A DNA stretch of 64,000 nt from Artemia franciscana (taxonomy: Eukaryota; Arthropoda; Branchiopoda; Anostraca; Artemiidae), in NCBI RefSeq assembly GCF_032884065.1, contig NC_088867.1:53519968-53583967 (forward strand). Reading direction: 5' to 3'. The notes under the pieces were generated by a model. The model saw nothing but the letters and a program-made list of their open reading frames with translations, ran no database searches and was not told where the DNA came from. The translations under genes and the position numbers were made by a program. Below, one piece after another: positions 22,547-33,744 of this stretch. Each line of letters begins with the position of its first letter. The stretch's first letter is position 1.

Positions 22547-23449
22547 CAATGGATATATCAGAAGAATTGGCTTATTATGCTGATTCCAAATATATGAGTC
22601 TCATTAAGTTTAGTCTTAGCCATCAAAAGTTACGAGCCTGAGAAAATCGGTCTGATTTTTGAAAAAGGGGAAAAGACATCCTAGAAATCATAGAATTTTA
22701 ATAAAAGAAAAACATGTATAAAAGAACTTTTCTGTACAGGTTTCAAGCTCATATCTGCAAAGATGTGGAATTTTGTAATTTTTGCCAGAAGAAAGATTAC
22801 GGATGTGTGTTTACATGTTTTTCCCCCAGGTGATTGTATCGACTTGGTGGACTTTGAATGTTGGGAGATGGTTCATTCTAGTTCTAATTCCCTTTTTAAG
22901 AAACCAAAAAAATTGGAGGGCAACTAGACCCGCTCCCACGCCACTTTTTTCCAAAAATCATCCGATCAAAATTTTTAGATAGCCTTTTTTTCACCATAGT
23001 TGAAAGGCCCAATAACTATGTCTTTGTATATAAAATGAACCCTTAAAACCCCTGGAGAAAGGTTTTTAAGTTATAAAATTTGCCCTTTGTTTTATTTTTA
23101 GTTGAAAGTTAGCATATATTTTTCGGGTGGGAGGGGAGGACGAATTTTCTGCTGGGAGAAATTTCCATGGAGATGTAAGTTTCCAGGGGGTAAACTTTTT
23201 GGGGGAAATTTTAAACTGGGTGAATTTGCCAGAATTACTCTATGAAATTTCTTTGTATGTTTTGATTTCTCTTTACTGATTTAATTTTACGCATGGAGAT
23301 GTTAAGGGTAATTATCCGGGGTAAATTTTCACCAGAATCGAATTGTCCAGAGGATATTTCTATGGGGAGATTTTTCCATAGGGGTGGAGCCAGGTATCCT
23401 GATATTATTCAAAAAACGATCAGAAATTAAACAAAAAACGAGTTGTTTC

Positions 23450-23740
23450 ATCCGAAAGTAAGGAGCAACATTAAAACTAAAAAAACAGAAATTATTACGT
23501 GTATGAGGGGGGTTGTCCCCTCCTCTACACCTCGCTCTTTGCACTAATGGTTAAATTTTGTCCAAAATCTTTAAACACGACTCCTGAAACACAAGTGTCG
23601 TTTCATTAGAACAATAAGTGATTTTTTTAAGTGCCGAAAAACTGTAGCGTGAAGAGCGAAGTTTTGAGGAGGTGGCGACCCTCCTCATATACGTAATAAT
23701 TTCTGTTCATTTTAAGTTTTAATGTTGTCGTTATTTCAGT
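23450..23740. repeat. Foldback palindrome at the end of family A copy 2
   Basis: Arms run GTAAGGAGCAACATTAAAAC ... ATTATTACGTGTATGAGG ... CTCTTTGCACTAA and back again from 23640. Same design as 10241-10529, with about 100-bp arms. Confidence 0.85.
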
Positions 23741-23900
23741 TTGAAAATCTTTTTATTCTTGTGCCATCCACCCCTGCAGTGCGCTCGGACTTTGGTCTGA
23801 TAGTTGCTGTCGGTTGTGCCTGGAATTCCATTCCTGTTGGGATTCCACGGTCCTGTACCTTAGGCTCCTTCAAGAAATAGTTAAAGATTTTTTCTTTAAA

Positions 23901-23901
23901 A

Positions 23902-23962
<61 letters not shown>
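23901..23962. repeat. (TA)n microsatellite
   Basis: About 60 bp of near-pure TA, followed by a TTTAATT-rich stretch to about 24070. Confidence 0.95.
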
Positions 23963-23967
<5 letters not shown>

Positions 23968-24069
23968 GATTAGTTATTTATGTTTCTTTAATTATGTAGA
24001 TTTAATTTGTTTATTTAATCATTTAGATTTAATTAATTTATTTAATTATTTAGATTTAATTTAATTATT

Positions 24070-24802
24070 TATATTTGGGTGGTGTTAGTTTTGGATCCTC
24101 GATGTATATTTTTTTTTTAAGGAAGGGGTATGGAGACCAGTTGTGCTCGGGTGAGGATTGGTGAGTAGAATCTAAATATATTTTAAGTGAGAATGTATTG
24201 AATAGTTATTTATATTTTGTTTTGTTGTTACTTTTTTTCCCAATTAATGGGTTATGGAGTCCTTTGGGATATTTTTTGTTTATAAATGGATACCTATTGA
24301 TAATGAAAGGAACTTGAACTTGATTCATTTCATGAAACTTGGAGACTAACATTTTTCTAAAGGCAATGGAAGAAGTATGTCAATTAAAAGTATATAAAAT
24401 TGAAAAAAAGTAGGCAATTGAAAAAAGTACACAAAACAAAAGCCTACTTACAAAAACGAAGATATAAACATCCAGCATTCAGTTCTGTTGAGCAATGCCA
24501 AAGAGTTGGACGGATATTTTTTGACAGTATCAACAGTTTTGAATTTGGTTATCAAACACTAAAATTTTTAATGTCTTTAGACTCGGTGTTTATAAAAATA
24601 ACGCATTATCAAAGTAATTTGTTCAAAGTAAAACATTAAAACTAAGATTAAGAAAATCAGATAAAAATTTTGAAGTCAATATGTTTAATTTTATACGAAA
24701 CATCAATATATTCGACGCCTTTATGCTTCATAACTGTAAAAACTTTTGCCTTTTTCAAAGTGACAAATAAATAAATAAAAGCATTCCCGAAAAAAAATGA
24801 TA
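24070..24802. other. Stretch without recognised gene
   Basis: AT-rich with no motif. The short frames here lack support. Confidence 0.4.
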
Positions 24803-26440
24803 ATCAAACAGTTCGTGGTAACGAACTGTGGTAAGGAGCGACCCGGCTCAATAGTAACCGAAACTCTAAAAATTTTGATACCAATAGTTACATCAAAAGA
24901 ATCGCACTTTAATGCTGATTTTAAATATATAAGTTTCATCAAGATCAGTTATACCCATCAAAAGTTACGACGCTGAGAAAATTTGCCTCATTTTAGATAG
25001 CAGGGGGAAACACCCTTAAAAGTCATACAATCTTAACAAAAATCACACCATCAGATTCAGCGTATCAGAGAACCTTATTGTAGAAGTTTCAAGCTCCTAT
25101 CTACAAAAATGTGGAATTTCGCATTTTTGGCTAGAAGACAGATCACGGATGTGTGTTAATTCGTTTTTTGTCTTTTTATTGTTTTTTTTCCAGGGGTGAT
25201 CGTATCGACTGAGTTGTCCTAGAATGCTGAGAGAGAGCTCAATCTAACGGAAATTAAAAGTTCTAGTGCTCTTTTAAGTGACCAAAAATTTGGAGGGCAC
25301 CTAGGCCTCCTCCCACGCTCATTTTTTCCCAAAAGACCCCAGATCAAAATTCTGTGATAGACCTTTTATTTGCCATAGTCGAAAAACCTAATAACTATGT
25401 CTTTAGGGACGACCTACTCCCCCGCAGTCCCCTTGGGAGGGGCTACAAGTAACAAACTTTGACCTGTGTTTACATATAGTAATTGTTACTGGGAAGTGTA
25501 CAGACGTTTTCAGGGGGACTTCTTTGGTTTAGGGGGGGGGGGTACGTTGGAGAATATATCCATGAAGAACCTTCTCATGGGGAAGAGAATCTCACTGAAG
25601 AAGGCGTAGGATTTTCTAGTATTATTTGAAAAAACAATGAAAAAATAAATACGAAAAGTTTTTTCTACTGAAAGTAAGGAGCAGCATTAAAACTTAAAAC
25701 GAACAAAAATCATTCCGCATATGAGGGGTTTACCTCCTCATTATACCTCACTCTTTATGCTAGAGTATTTTTAGTAATTTCAACTATTTATTCTGCGGCC
25801 TTTGGGATTCAGAGGTCACTCTCAAGGAATTGGGACAATATTTAAGCTTTAGTGTAAAGAGCGAGGTATCGACAAGGGTTGAACCCCCCTCATGTACACA
25901 ATAAAAACATACGAATATAGAAGTTCGTTACGTAAATCAATTCGTAAGTTACGTATATTTTTTACCAATGAAAACGTTTGTAAATAATTAAAAATTCTAG
26001 TTGCTTTTTTAAGTAATCAAAAATTGGTGGGCAACTAAGCATCCTCCCTCGTTCCCTCCCTCTTTTTCTCAAAATCTTCTGATTAATTGCAATTAATTAA
26101 CATGCAAATTTTGTTTTAATTATTTATGCTCAGAGAGCCAAGAACAAAACATGCATTAATTCAAAATCGTCCAGAAATTAAATAAAAATAGTTTTTTTAA
26201 GTGAAAGTAAGGAGCAACATTAAAACTTAAAACAAACAAAAATTAATCGGTGTATGAAAGGAGCTTTTCCTCCTCAACGCCCCGCTCTTTACGTTAAAGT
26301 TTCTTATTGTTTTAAAAATAGAGTTAAGAGAAAGAGTCAAACTTTAGCGTAAAGAGTTGGACCTTGAGGAGAAAAAATCCCTTTCATATACGGAGTAATT
26401 TCTGTTCGTTTTAAGTTTTAATGTTGCTCCTTACTTTCAT
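24803..26440 (+). repeat. Interspersed repeat family A, copy 3 (longest form)
   Basis: It starts at the perfect hairpin ACAGTTCGTGGTAACGAACTGT region, continues with GGAGCGACCCGGCTCAATAG, and follows the family order. This copy carries two palindromic blocks: one with its left arm at 25672-25770 and a degenerate right arm at 25855-25905, and a terminal one at 26203-26440. It therefore shows an extra internal module (about 25905-26200) that copies 1 and 2 lack. Confidence 0.85.
26203..26440. repeat. Foldback palindrome shared by family A copies 3 and 4
   Basis: Arms GTAAGGAGCAACATTAAAAC at left and AATGTTGCTCCTTACTTTCA at right. Sequence to its left is family A forward; sequence to its right (26441-26640) is family A reversed, so it sits at the centre of a larger inverted structure. 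Confidence 0.85.
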
Positions 26441-26640
26441 TAAAAAAAAAATTTGTTATTTAGTTCATGCGCCTTCATCATTCGCCCCCTTCATTAAAAT
26501 TCTCTTCCCCATGAGAGTTTCTTCATGGATATATCCTCCAACGTCACCCCCCCCCCCTCAACTCTCCCGTCTAAACCAGAAAAATCCCCCTGAAAACGTC
26601 TGTACACTTCCCAGTAACCATTACTATATCATGAAAAGAG

Positions 26641-28425
26641 AAATCACCAATGCTACAGCACAAAAAAAAAAGAAAAAAAAAAAAAAAAAAAAAGAGAGAG
26701 ACAGAAGGAGAAAAGGAAGACTGTTTTCCTAAATTAGTGATTAATATAGACCAGCACTTGAATGAGGCCTTAACCCTACTCATCCATACAATCACATCGG
26801 TCAAACAGCATAGCCACACACAATCAACCATAAAGAATAATCCATGGACAGGCAGTCATGTCGTCAATAAGTATAAGTCGTCATTTACCAAACAATAGAA
26901 AAAATAATATAGACAAATAATTCAGAGGCAACACCCAGCATAAGGGCTCATCAGGAGAATACACTGGCCTATATAGGGTTTCGCCACTCTAAATTCTCTA
27001 CCCAGCACAGTGTTGTGGCTACCACAGAATATCCATGGCATCCCCGCGTCAGGTATCACCCCCAAAATACATGCCTATGAAAAAAAAAACAGCAAATGTA
27101 AAACAACCAAGTAAAACCAAAACAAGCTTATCCTGTTAATATATCCCTCCCTTTAGCAACAATAGGTAAACTAAATATTATAAATTTTACCAAATCACAA
27201 ATATTAACACATTGCAAAAAACCTGAATGAACTAAACAATTATATAATTCATCTTTACCATGTGGCTAATTTTTTAATAATTCCGCTCAAATAGAAACAC
27301 AATTCAAAATAAATGGCGCTGTGACAACATTTCTCGAGCCTCCGAAATTAGTTAAAAATTTCTTTAAGTATTTCTAGATAATTCTTTTGATATTTATTTA
27401 AAAGTTCGTTATAATGAAAACTAAATTTTTTAAATTGCCAAGTTAACTTATTTGCAGAAAAACCTCTTGATATCAATTTTTGGCTTAAGATTTTACATCT
27501 ATTTTTAAAATCAATATAATTACTACAAATCCTTGCATAACGAAGTAACTGTGAGAAAAACGCTGAATATGTGATATTTGAGTGTATATTACTTTCAGGG
27601 AATGGGAAACTAATCACTTCAAAATCATCCGTTTTATTATACATTTTAAAACTTAATTTATTATTATCACAAATATTAATATTTAAATCTAAGAAATGAT
27701 CTTCATGACCAGCGCCATGACTAGGCTCAAGAATAAGCTCTGATGGATATATATTTTTAGAAATATCAATGAAATCCTTACAATTTAAGACCAAAATATC
27801 ATCTAAATATCTTTTATTATTTGACAAAGCATGTTTTAAAGTAATTGGATTATTCTTATCCATCATATATTTATATTCTAGTTGACTTAAAAACAAGTCA
27901 GCTATAAATGGGCTGGCATTCCCCCCCATGGGAATTCCCATAATTTGCTTGTACAAATCACCCCCAAATCTTATATAAGTATTGTATAAAACAAATTCCA
28001 ATAACTCAAAAATCATATCCAAGCTGTAACATCTCAAGTTAACTGTAGTATTAAAGCAGTTTGTCCATATAGCTCTTTTATTATAACTGTCTATTTTTAA
28101 GAACCTTTTACTAGATAAGAGGAAAGATTTCTTTATAACAGTTTTTAAATTATCAAACACTAAATTGAGTGATAAATTAGTATACATTGTCACAAAATCG
28201 AAAGACTCAATTCTTTTAGCTGAAACCATTGTTAAAGAATCTATCACCTGCAGTGAATTATTAACACTCCAATATGGATTAAAATTCGAAAATTTTTTAA
28301 TACCAGAACAATAGGTTTTAAGTTTATTTACAATTTCCTTTAAAATTAAAGAGAGGTCAGTAGCAGCAATGCGGGTTGGACATTTAGCTGCTCCAGCAAT
28401 AAACCCTGGTTTAGGGGGATTCTAG
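26641..28425 (-). mobile_element. Penelope-like retroelement, 5'-truncated
   Basis: The minus-strand element contains an RT of Penelope-like type (27348-28422) followed by about 700 bp of 3' sequence. Within that, 26930-26954 reads on the minus strand as CTGATGAGCCC-loop-GGGTGTT, a decayed form of the hammerhead-like core found in Penelope-like element ends. Near the far end lies a long T-rich run (minus strand). No GIY-YIG endonuclease was recognised. The element interrupts family A copy 4. Family placement rests on RT motifs only. Confidence 0.7.
27348..28422 (-). pseudogene. Penelope-like reverse transcriptase
   Basis: The frame is open from the upstream junction near 28422 through to the stop at 27348, about 357 codons. 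It begins with FIAGAAKCPTR (N-terminal RT blocks). Counting from the GTG codon at 28247, FDFVTMYTNL lies at residues 16-25 (block A Asp), GIPMGGNASP at 104-113 (block B) and RYLDDILVLN at 146-155 (catalytic YLDD, block C), then a HFLDLNI block and LLRYARIC. The YxDD with Leu, the PMG block and the RYARIC block fit Penelope-like elements better than LINEs or LTR elements. The start is missing, and after the stop a second frame still reads like protein to about 27170, so the ORF probably continued. Confidence 0.75.
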
Positions 28426-28469
28426 GTCAAAGTTTGTAACTTGTAGCCCCTCCAACGGGGACTGTTTTT

Positions 28470-29785
28470 TCTATGTAATGAAAGACAAAAAACGTGTCCG
28501 TTCGGGGAGAAAATACAGAAATTCCCAGCATTCCGTTCAGGGGAAACATTTCTGATTCTAGTGGCTTCATAGATTACCTCATGGGTACTCCTGCAATGCA
28601 AACAAAAGTTGACGGCATATTTTTACTGAAATACCCCCTGTTGTTTTCCTTGGGTTTTCTATAATTATACGAACTTTCTTGTGTACCAATAGCTCCACTA
28701 ATTACTAAAAACAAATATATATAAAAACAAATACATAAAAACATATTTACACCATAAAAAGCTGATTCTTTGATTGGATGTTATCAATAGCTAGGCTCTT
28801 ATACTTTCGCTTATGATAAGGATCGTTATTTACTTACCATTCATTACTATTAAGAATTTTAATTTTTTTTTGTTGCTCGAACTGTATCGTATAAAGAAAA
28901 TTGTGGAAAATTTGAAAGGGGTCACTCAGTCACAAATTGGAACTTTTATTTTCCTTATTAATTGTCAAAATCTATTGGCAAGTAGCCAGCAACGGAGCAA
29001 CACTCATTTTTTCCATTTTCTCTTTCCTGGTTATTCCCTTTTCTCTTTCCTTTCGTTTCGTTATAATTACTTTATCGTCACAAATTTCCAGGGGGCCATT
29101 GCCCCCTATCCCCCCCCTTCCGGTGCCCATTATTGGATAGTCAATGTGCCTTATTTTCTGAAGAACTACGAAAATCTTGTAATCACACCAGTCCTGAACG
29201 AAAAGATGGTTACATAAAGATCACAATTGTGATAGTAATTGCAAGTTTTCTTAATTTTTTCCAAAAGATTATCAGTTACTTCTTAGGATTAGAATAATGC
29301 CATCGAAAAGTCTTCTCATTTGGTCAAAAAAGGAAAATCATTTGGATCCGAAAATTTCGTCATGATCTAATTTCCTAGAATGTTTAAGGTTTTTTATTTT
29401 CTATTTAAATTTTCAGGTGTATTTTTTTTTATAGATCATGACTGCATCGATAGCCGTACCGCAGTAAAGAGCGAACCATAGCCTATAGGAACCAAGGGGG
29501 AAACAATAGGGGGACTGAGTTATCCTCCCAGCCCCTACAGGTAAATATAACCAAGAAAGTGGCCCAACTTTTTGCTAGTGTATTGGTCCCTGTTTGTCTC
29601 AAACATTCAATTAGATTTTGTTTTCTTGCAATTTTATTTTCTTTTTTATCATCTCTTTTCCTTAATTTTTTGGAGTTTTAAACAGATTTCTAGGTCTTTT
29701 TTACATGAGTTCTATAGGGTACTAGTACCTGGCACACCAATGGGTGGGAGTTACCACCTTACTCAATAGCTTAATCTTCTCCACA
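28470..29785. other. Stretch without recognised gene
   Basis: AT-rich with G/C patches such as 29090-29130 (CCAGGGGGCCATTGCCCCC), which resembles repeat-end patches elsewhere. No exon supported. Confidence 0.4.
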
Positions 29786-29789
29786 AAAT

Positions 29790-30340
29790 TCGGATTGAGT
29801 ACAAAACTACAACGGTGACCAACAGACCAATAAGTGACGAAGGCCTTTTAAAATATGGTACTTAGATTAGTCAAGTAAGCTGGGATGAGATTTATAAGGC
29901 AGAAGGTACACATTCAAAAGTAAGTCTGCTACAAGAAAAGCTACAGTGCTCATATAAGTCTTATTTTTCCCGAAAAAACTTCAAAACATCATGCTGCGGA
30001 TTTTGCTTACATCGCTAAGAATATAAAAATGCTCATTCTAGAAAAAAAGCGGCTTTTCGGTGAAGACAAACGTGAACAAGTAAATAAACTAAAAAACAAA
30101 ATTTGGAAAATGACAAGAAAAGTGGCCCATGAATATACAGAAAGAAAAATGAATCATTTCTTGAAGTCAAAGCAAAGCCAGTGGTACAGAGAAATTAAAA
30201 ATATAGTTGGAAAAATAGAGAAAGGAGTGGATTTCAATGTAGATGTAAAAGAATATGAAAGTGCAAATAAGCTGAATGCCACCTGCTTAATATTGTTCAA
30301 TCAATCCCTCCTCTATATTCCAGGAATTTTGTGGGTCATT
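29790..30340 (+). mobile_element. LINE fragment, linker between endonuclease and RT
   Basis: Plus-strand peptides in two frames read like the pre-RT linker of LINE ORF2: ISQVSWDEIYKAEG then LLQEKLQCSYKSYF (29860-29965), then MTRKVAHEYTERKMNHF and SQWYREIKNIVG (30108-30215). After about 30300 the similarity stops, so no RT core is present. Confidence 0.55.
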
Positions 30341-30344
30341 AGTT

Positions 30345-31335
30345 TGAAGCTTTCGGGGTATGTTAATTGGGTTTTATTAATAACCGTTTTATAATTAACG
30401 ACAAAAACCAGAGCACAAACAATAAAAGAAAAATAATTAAAGTTACTTCCAACACTGGAAAACTACCCATAAAAACTGATTTGATAAGGTGGGATCACTC
30501 GTTGGGCGAAGCCTCTAGTTTTTTTTAAATCAAAATAACCTTATTAGCTGCATCAAGAGGCTCAAAAATACTAAACAGCAATAATATGGTGATTTCCAAC
30601 GGAAGGTGGTACTTTTACCAGATACCGTTCATGCTTAAAAAATACTGTTCTGATATCTTTCTTATTATAGACACTCAAAATCTTCCAAAAGGGGGACAGG
30701 AACAATACATGGGGAAGAGCAAAAGAATTAGAAAGACGAGCCGAATGCTTGCAGCTCGAGTTTTTGTGGCTGGTTTCTGAGTTACTCTATGTACAAAGTA
30801 TTGCTACTACAAACTACTATTTAACTGCTGCTACTGCTACGACTAGTATTAGCAGTACTTCTGAAGCTAAGATAATGCTGAGAAGGATATCAAACTGAAT
30901 TGAAATACTCTCTTCAAGCTATTAAAAGGGCATAACAGCTATATCCCAGGAACAGCTTTGAGCACTAAGTTGAAACTTTCAGTGGATGTTCAAGTGGATA
31001 TTGAAGCAACCCGAAGCTACAATACATATACTGTTATTGTGACTTCTGCTAATGTTAGTACTACTACAAAGGCTAAGGGTATTAAGTAGGAAATTTCAGG
31101 GAATGTGACTATATGTGTGCAGGCTGTCAAAAGGGTAAATCAATAGTATCTCATTAACAGCTTACAGTATGAAGCTGAAACTTTTAGGACCTGTTCAATT
31201 GTATTTTGAACCAATAACATGCACTAATAGCATACTACTATTACAAGTAGTAGTATTATGGTTCTGATACTGCTATTAGTAGACTACTCCCTTTATTACG
31301 GCTACTGGTATTATTATGGAACTTTAAGGGACGTT
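30345..31335. repeat. Diverged simple interspersed blocks
   Basis: Repeated phrases of the type AAGTTGAAACTTTCAGTGGATG recur at 30345, 30970 and 31165 and again at 42880 and 42985, mixed with TACTACTA and TACTGCTA tracts. No gene seen. Confidence 0.45.
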
Positions 31336-31489
31336 TTACAGGAGTAGAATCCCATCAATCCATATAATGAGAGCCCAATCCTAATGTACTAATGAAGCTG
31401 CTAACTCATCGTATCCCTTCAATCCAAACAAGCAGAGCCCTATCCCAATGTGCTATTGGAGTTGCTAGTCCCTCGTGTCCAGCTGAAGT

Positions 31490-31850
31490 TGTAGGAGAGT
31501 CTTGACATTCTGGAAACAATATAAACATGTTTTTTCGGTGAAACCGTGCAATGAATACAAGCAGAGCCCTATACACACATGACGTTATCACAATTTCCTG
31601 GCGATATTATTAGAAATGCATATCAGCTATTATTTCTCTCTGAAACAATGCCATTGATACATCTAGAAGAGTCTTAACATTCTCTGGAAAAAATATATGT
31701 ATATATTATCGGTGAAGCCGTTCAATGAATACAAGCAGAGCCTTATGCACATGGCGTTGTCTCAACTTCCGGGCGATAAGGACAATTCTTGGAAATGCAT
31801 GTCAGCTGTTATTTCACCCTGAAACAATGCCAGTGATACAAACGCACGGT
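31490..31850. repeat. Two-copy tandem repeat, period ~172 bp
   Basis: Blocks AGAGTCTTGACATTCT, CAATGAATACAAGCAGAGCC and TGAAACAATGCCATTGATAC occur at 31496-31655 and again, diverged, at 31668-31840. A third partial phrase (AAGCAGAGCCCTATC) lies at 31430. Confidence 0.75.
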
Positions 31851-31979
31851 ACTCCCATTGTGTCAGGTATTTCAGATAAATAAATTTGATATAAAAGAAT
31901 GATGGTCCGAGTTATTTTCATTTGGTGAAGTGAGCTTAATCTAACACAGTGTCTAATAGAAGGGATCTTAACAAGGACA

Positions 31980-32462
31980 TTCAAGAACACACATAGACAC
32001 AAGACACACCCACACACCCACACAGACAGACAAACACACACACACATACAGACACACGCACACCGACAAACATACACGGAAACACGCAAAGACACACACA
32101 CACAAAAATACAGTCACACAGAAACACACACACACACTTGTACACAGAGACAAATACACACACATACAGACAGACACGCACACACAGAGACACACACACA
32201 CACATACAGACACAGAGGCACATACACACACATTCACACACACAGAACATACACAAACAGACAGACACGCACACCTACAGACAAACACACACAGTCACAC
32301 ATGCAGATACAGACACACACACACACACACACACAGATACACACAGACGCTTAGACACGTAGACAGACACGCACACAGACAAACACACACAACAGACACA
32401 TACGCACAGGCGACACACACAAAGACACACATACAGAGAAACACACACAGAGACACACACAT
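31980..32462. repeat. CA-rich minisatellite
   Basis: About 480 bp of ACACAC with regular GACA, ATAC and ACGC variants on the plus strand. Long open frames on both strands here are artefacts of the missing T/G content. Confidence 0.95.
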
Positions 32463-32646
32463 AGGTAATTTATCATACTTTTTTACTATTCTCTACGGTC
32501 CAGAGGATCAACCAGAGAGCTTCTTGACTTCGGCTTTGCCTTCATTTTTTAAGTAAACACAATCTTCTACTTTAAGGTTTTCTTCTCCCTTAGTATTTGT
32601 ATATTTTTGACCTCCTGTTTTATTGTTGATTTTTTGATCCCTTACA

Positions 32647-33584
32647 TTACAATTTATAGGTTTTTCTCATTCTGTTGATAAATTCTTGTTTGTAATCCTC
32701 GAAATCACTATAATATTGTCTTGACTCTATAATTTCATCATAGGGGATTCGAAAGTCACTGCCGAATATTATGTATAAAGGATTATCGTTTATTGTCGGT
32801 GAGAAAGTAGTGTTAATTACATTTGTTAGATAGGGTAAAGTTTCATGCCAATCTCTTCTGTTATCTTTTGTATAAATTCCTAGGATATTAGAAAATAATT
32901 TGAGTCTATTTTCTATTTTATTAGCTTGACGGTGGTATGGGGCTGATAGTATTTTTTTTATATGTAGGAAGGACATTAAACCTTTAATTACTTGTGAGAC
33001 AAAGTTACTCCCGTTTTCACTTAGTACCGTGTTTGGTATTCCAAAGTTTAGGAATAATTTGGCTAGATCCTTTCTCGTGGTATAGGCACTTTGATTTTTC
33101 ACCGCCTTAGCAAAAGTGGAACCGGAAAATGGTCGATTACTGAAAGGATAAAAGTATTACCCTTCTTATACGTAGCTAAACCACCATTAGTACCATATAA
33201 TTCCAAAGAAACCATGTAGAATGGAAATTTGGCTGTAGGTGTCCTTCCCGTGGGTTAGGGTAAACCTGAGCATTTTTTATGCTCAGGTATGAAATCTTTT
33301 AGTTTTGTTAGGACTGATGGAACAAAAAAGTACTAATATAGTTTATGAAAGGTTTTATCAATTACCAGATGTCCGCCAATTTCAGCATGGAAAAAGTCGA
33401 CTGCAGGGGCTTCTAGATTTTGGGGTAAAACTGGTATTATGAACATTTGATTTCTATTACTATCATTTGTCACAATTCTACATAATGTCTTCTCATCTAA
33501 ATCATGATAAAAGTTATCTATTTCTTTTTTGCTTTTTTTCATGACATTAAGCAGTTCTTTATCGTGAAAGAAATTATCAATCAA
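32647..33584 (-). pseudogene. Integrase fragment (LTR fossil)
   Basis: The zinc-binding end reads HAEIGGHLVIDKTFH. The core reads LSENGSNFVS, then SAPYHRQANKIENRLK, as in gypsy integrases, followed by LPYLTNVINTTFS. Confidence 0.85.
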
Positions 33585-33744
33585 GGCAACAAAGGCTTTA
33601 AGGGTACCGTCATTATTTCTTTCTTGGCTATAGTATTTGTATTCAACTTTAAGTTTTTGCTTTTGTGGGCATATTTAGGCTTTATTAAATTAATCTACTC
33701 GGTTTCACCTTCTAAGGAAGTATTGTCCGGATCTACTCAGGTAG

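Larger units (their letters stand above)
19599..23745 (+). repeat. Interspersed repeat family A, copy 2, split by an RTE LINE
   Basis: The left piece (19599-19666) has the end hairpin region (GTGGTAGAGAACTGTAAGTA) and GGAGCGACCCGGCTCAATA, and breaks at ATTTTGATAC. The right piece resumes at 22539 with TTTGATACCAAT and continues collinear with copies 1 and 3 through to the foldback palindrome at 23450-23740. Removing the LINE restores the family order exactly. Confidence 0.88.
26441..28467 (-). repeat. Interspersed repeat family A, partial copy 4 (inverted), split by a Penelope-like element
   Basis: 26470-26640 is the reverse complement of 25460-25660 (shared: GAAAACGTCTGTACACTTCC, ATGGATATATCC, TCTTCCCCATGAGA). 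28426-28467 is the reverse complement of the adjacent block (AAAGTTTGTAACTTGTAGCC). The gap between them is filled by the element at 26641-28425. Confidence 0.75.

Noticed and set aside
19788-22641. Plus-strand frames across the RTE LINE
   Set aside because: Antisense shadows of the endonuclease and RT.
26421-26898. Frames with long Lys or Phe runs on both strands
   Set aside because: Translation of an A-rich run and repeat ends.
31814-32460. Cys/Val-rich and Thr/His-rich frames on both strands
   Set aside because: CA-rich minisatellite lacking stop-forming bases.
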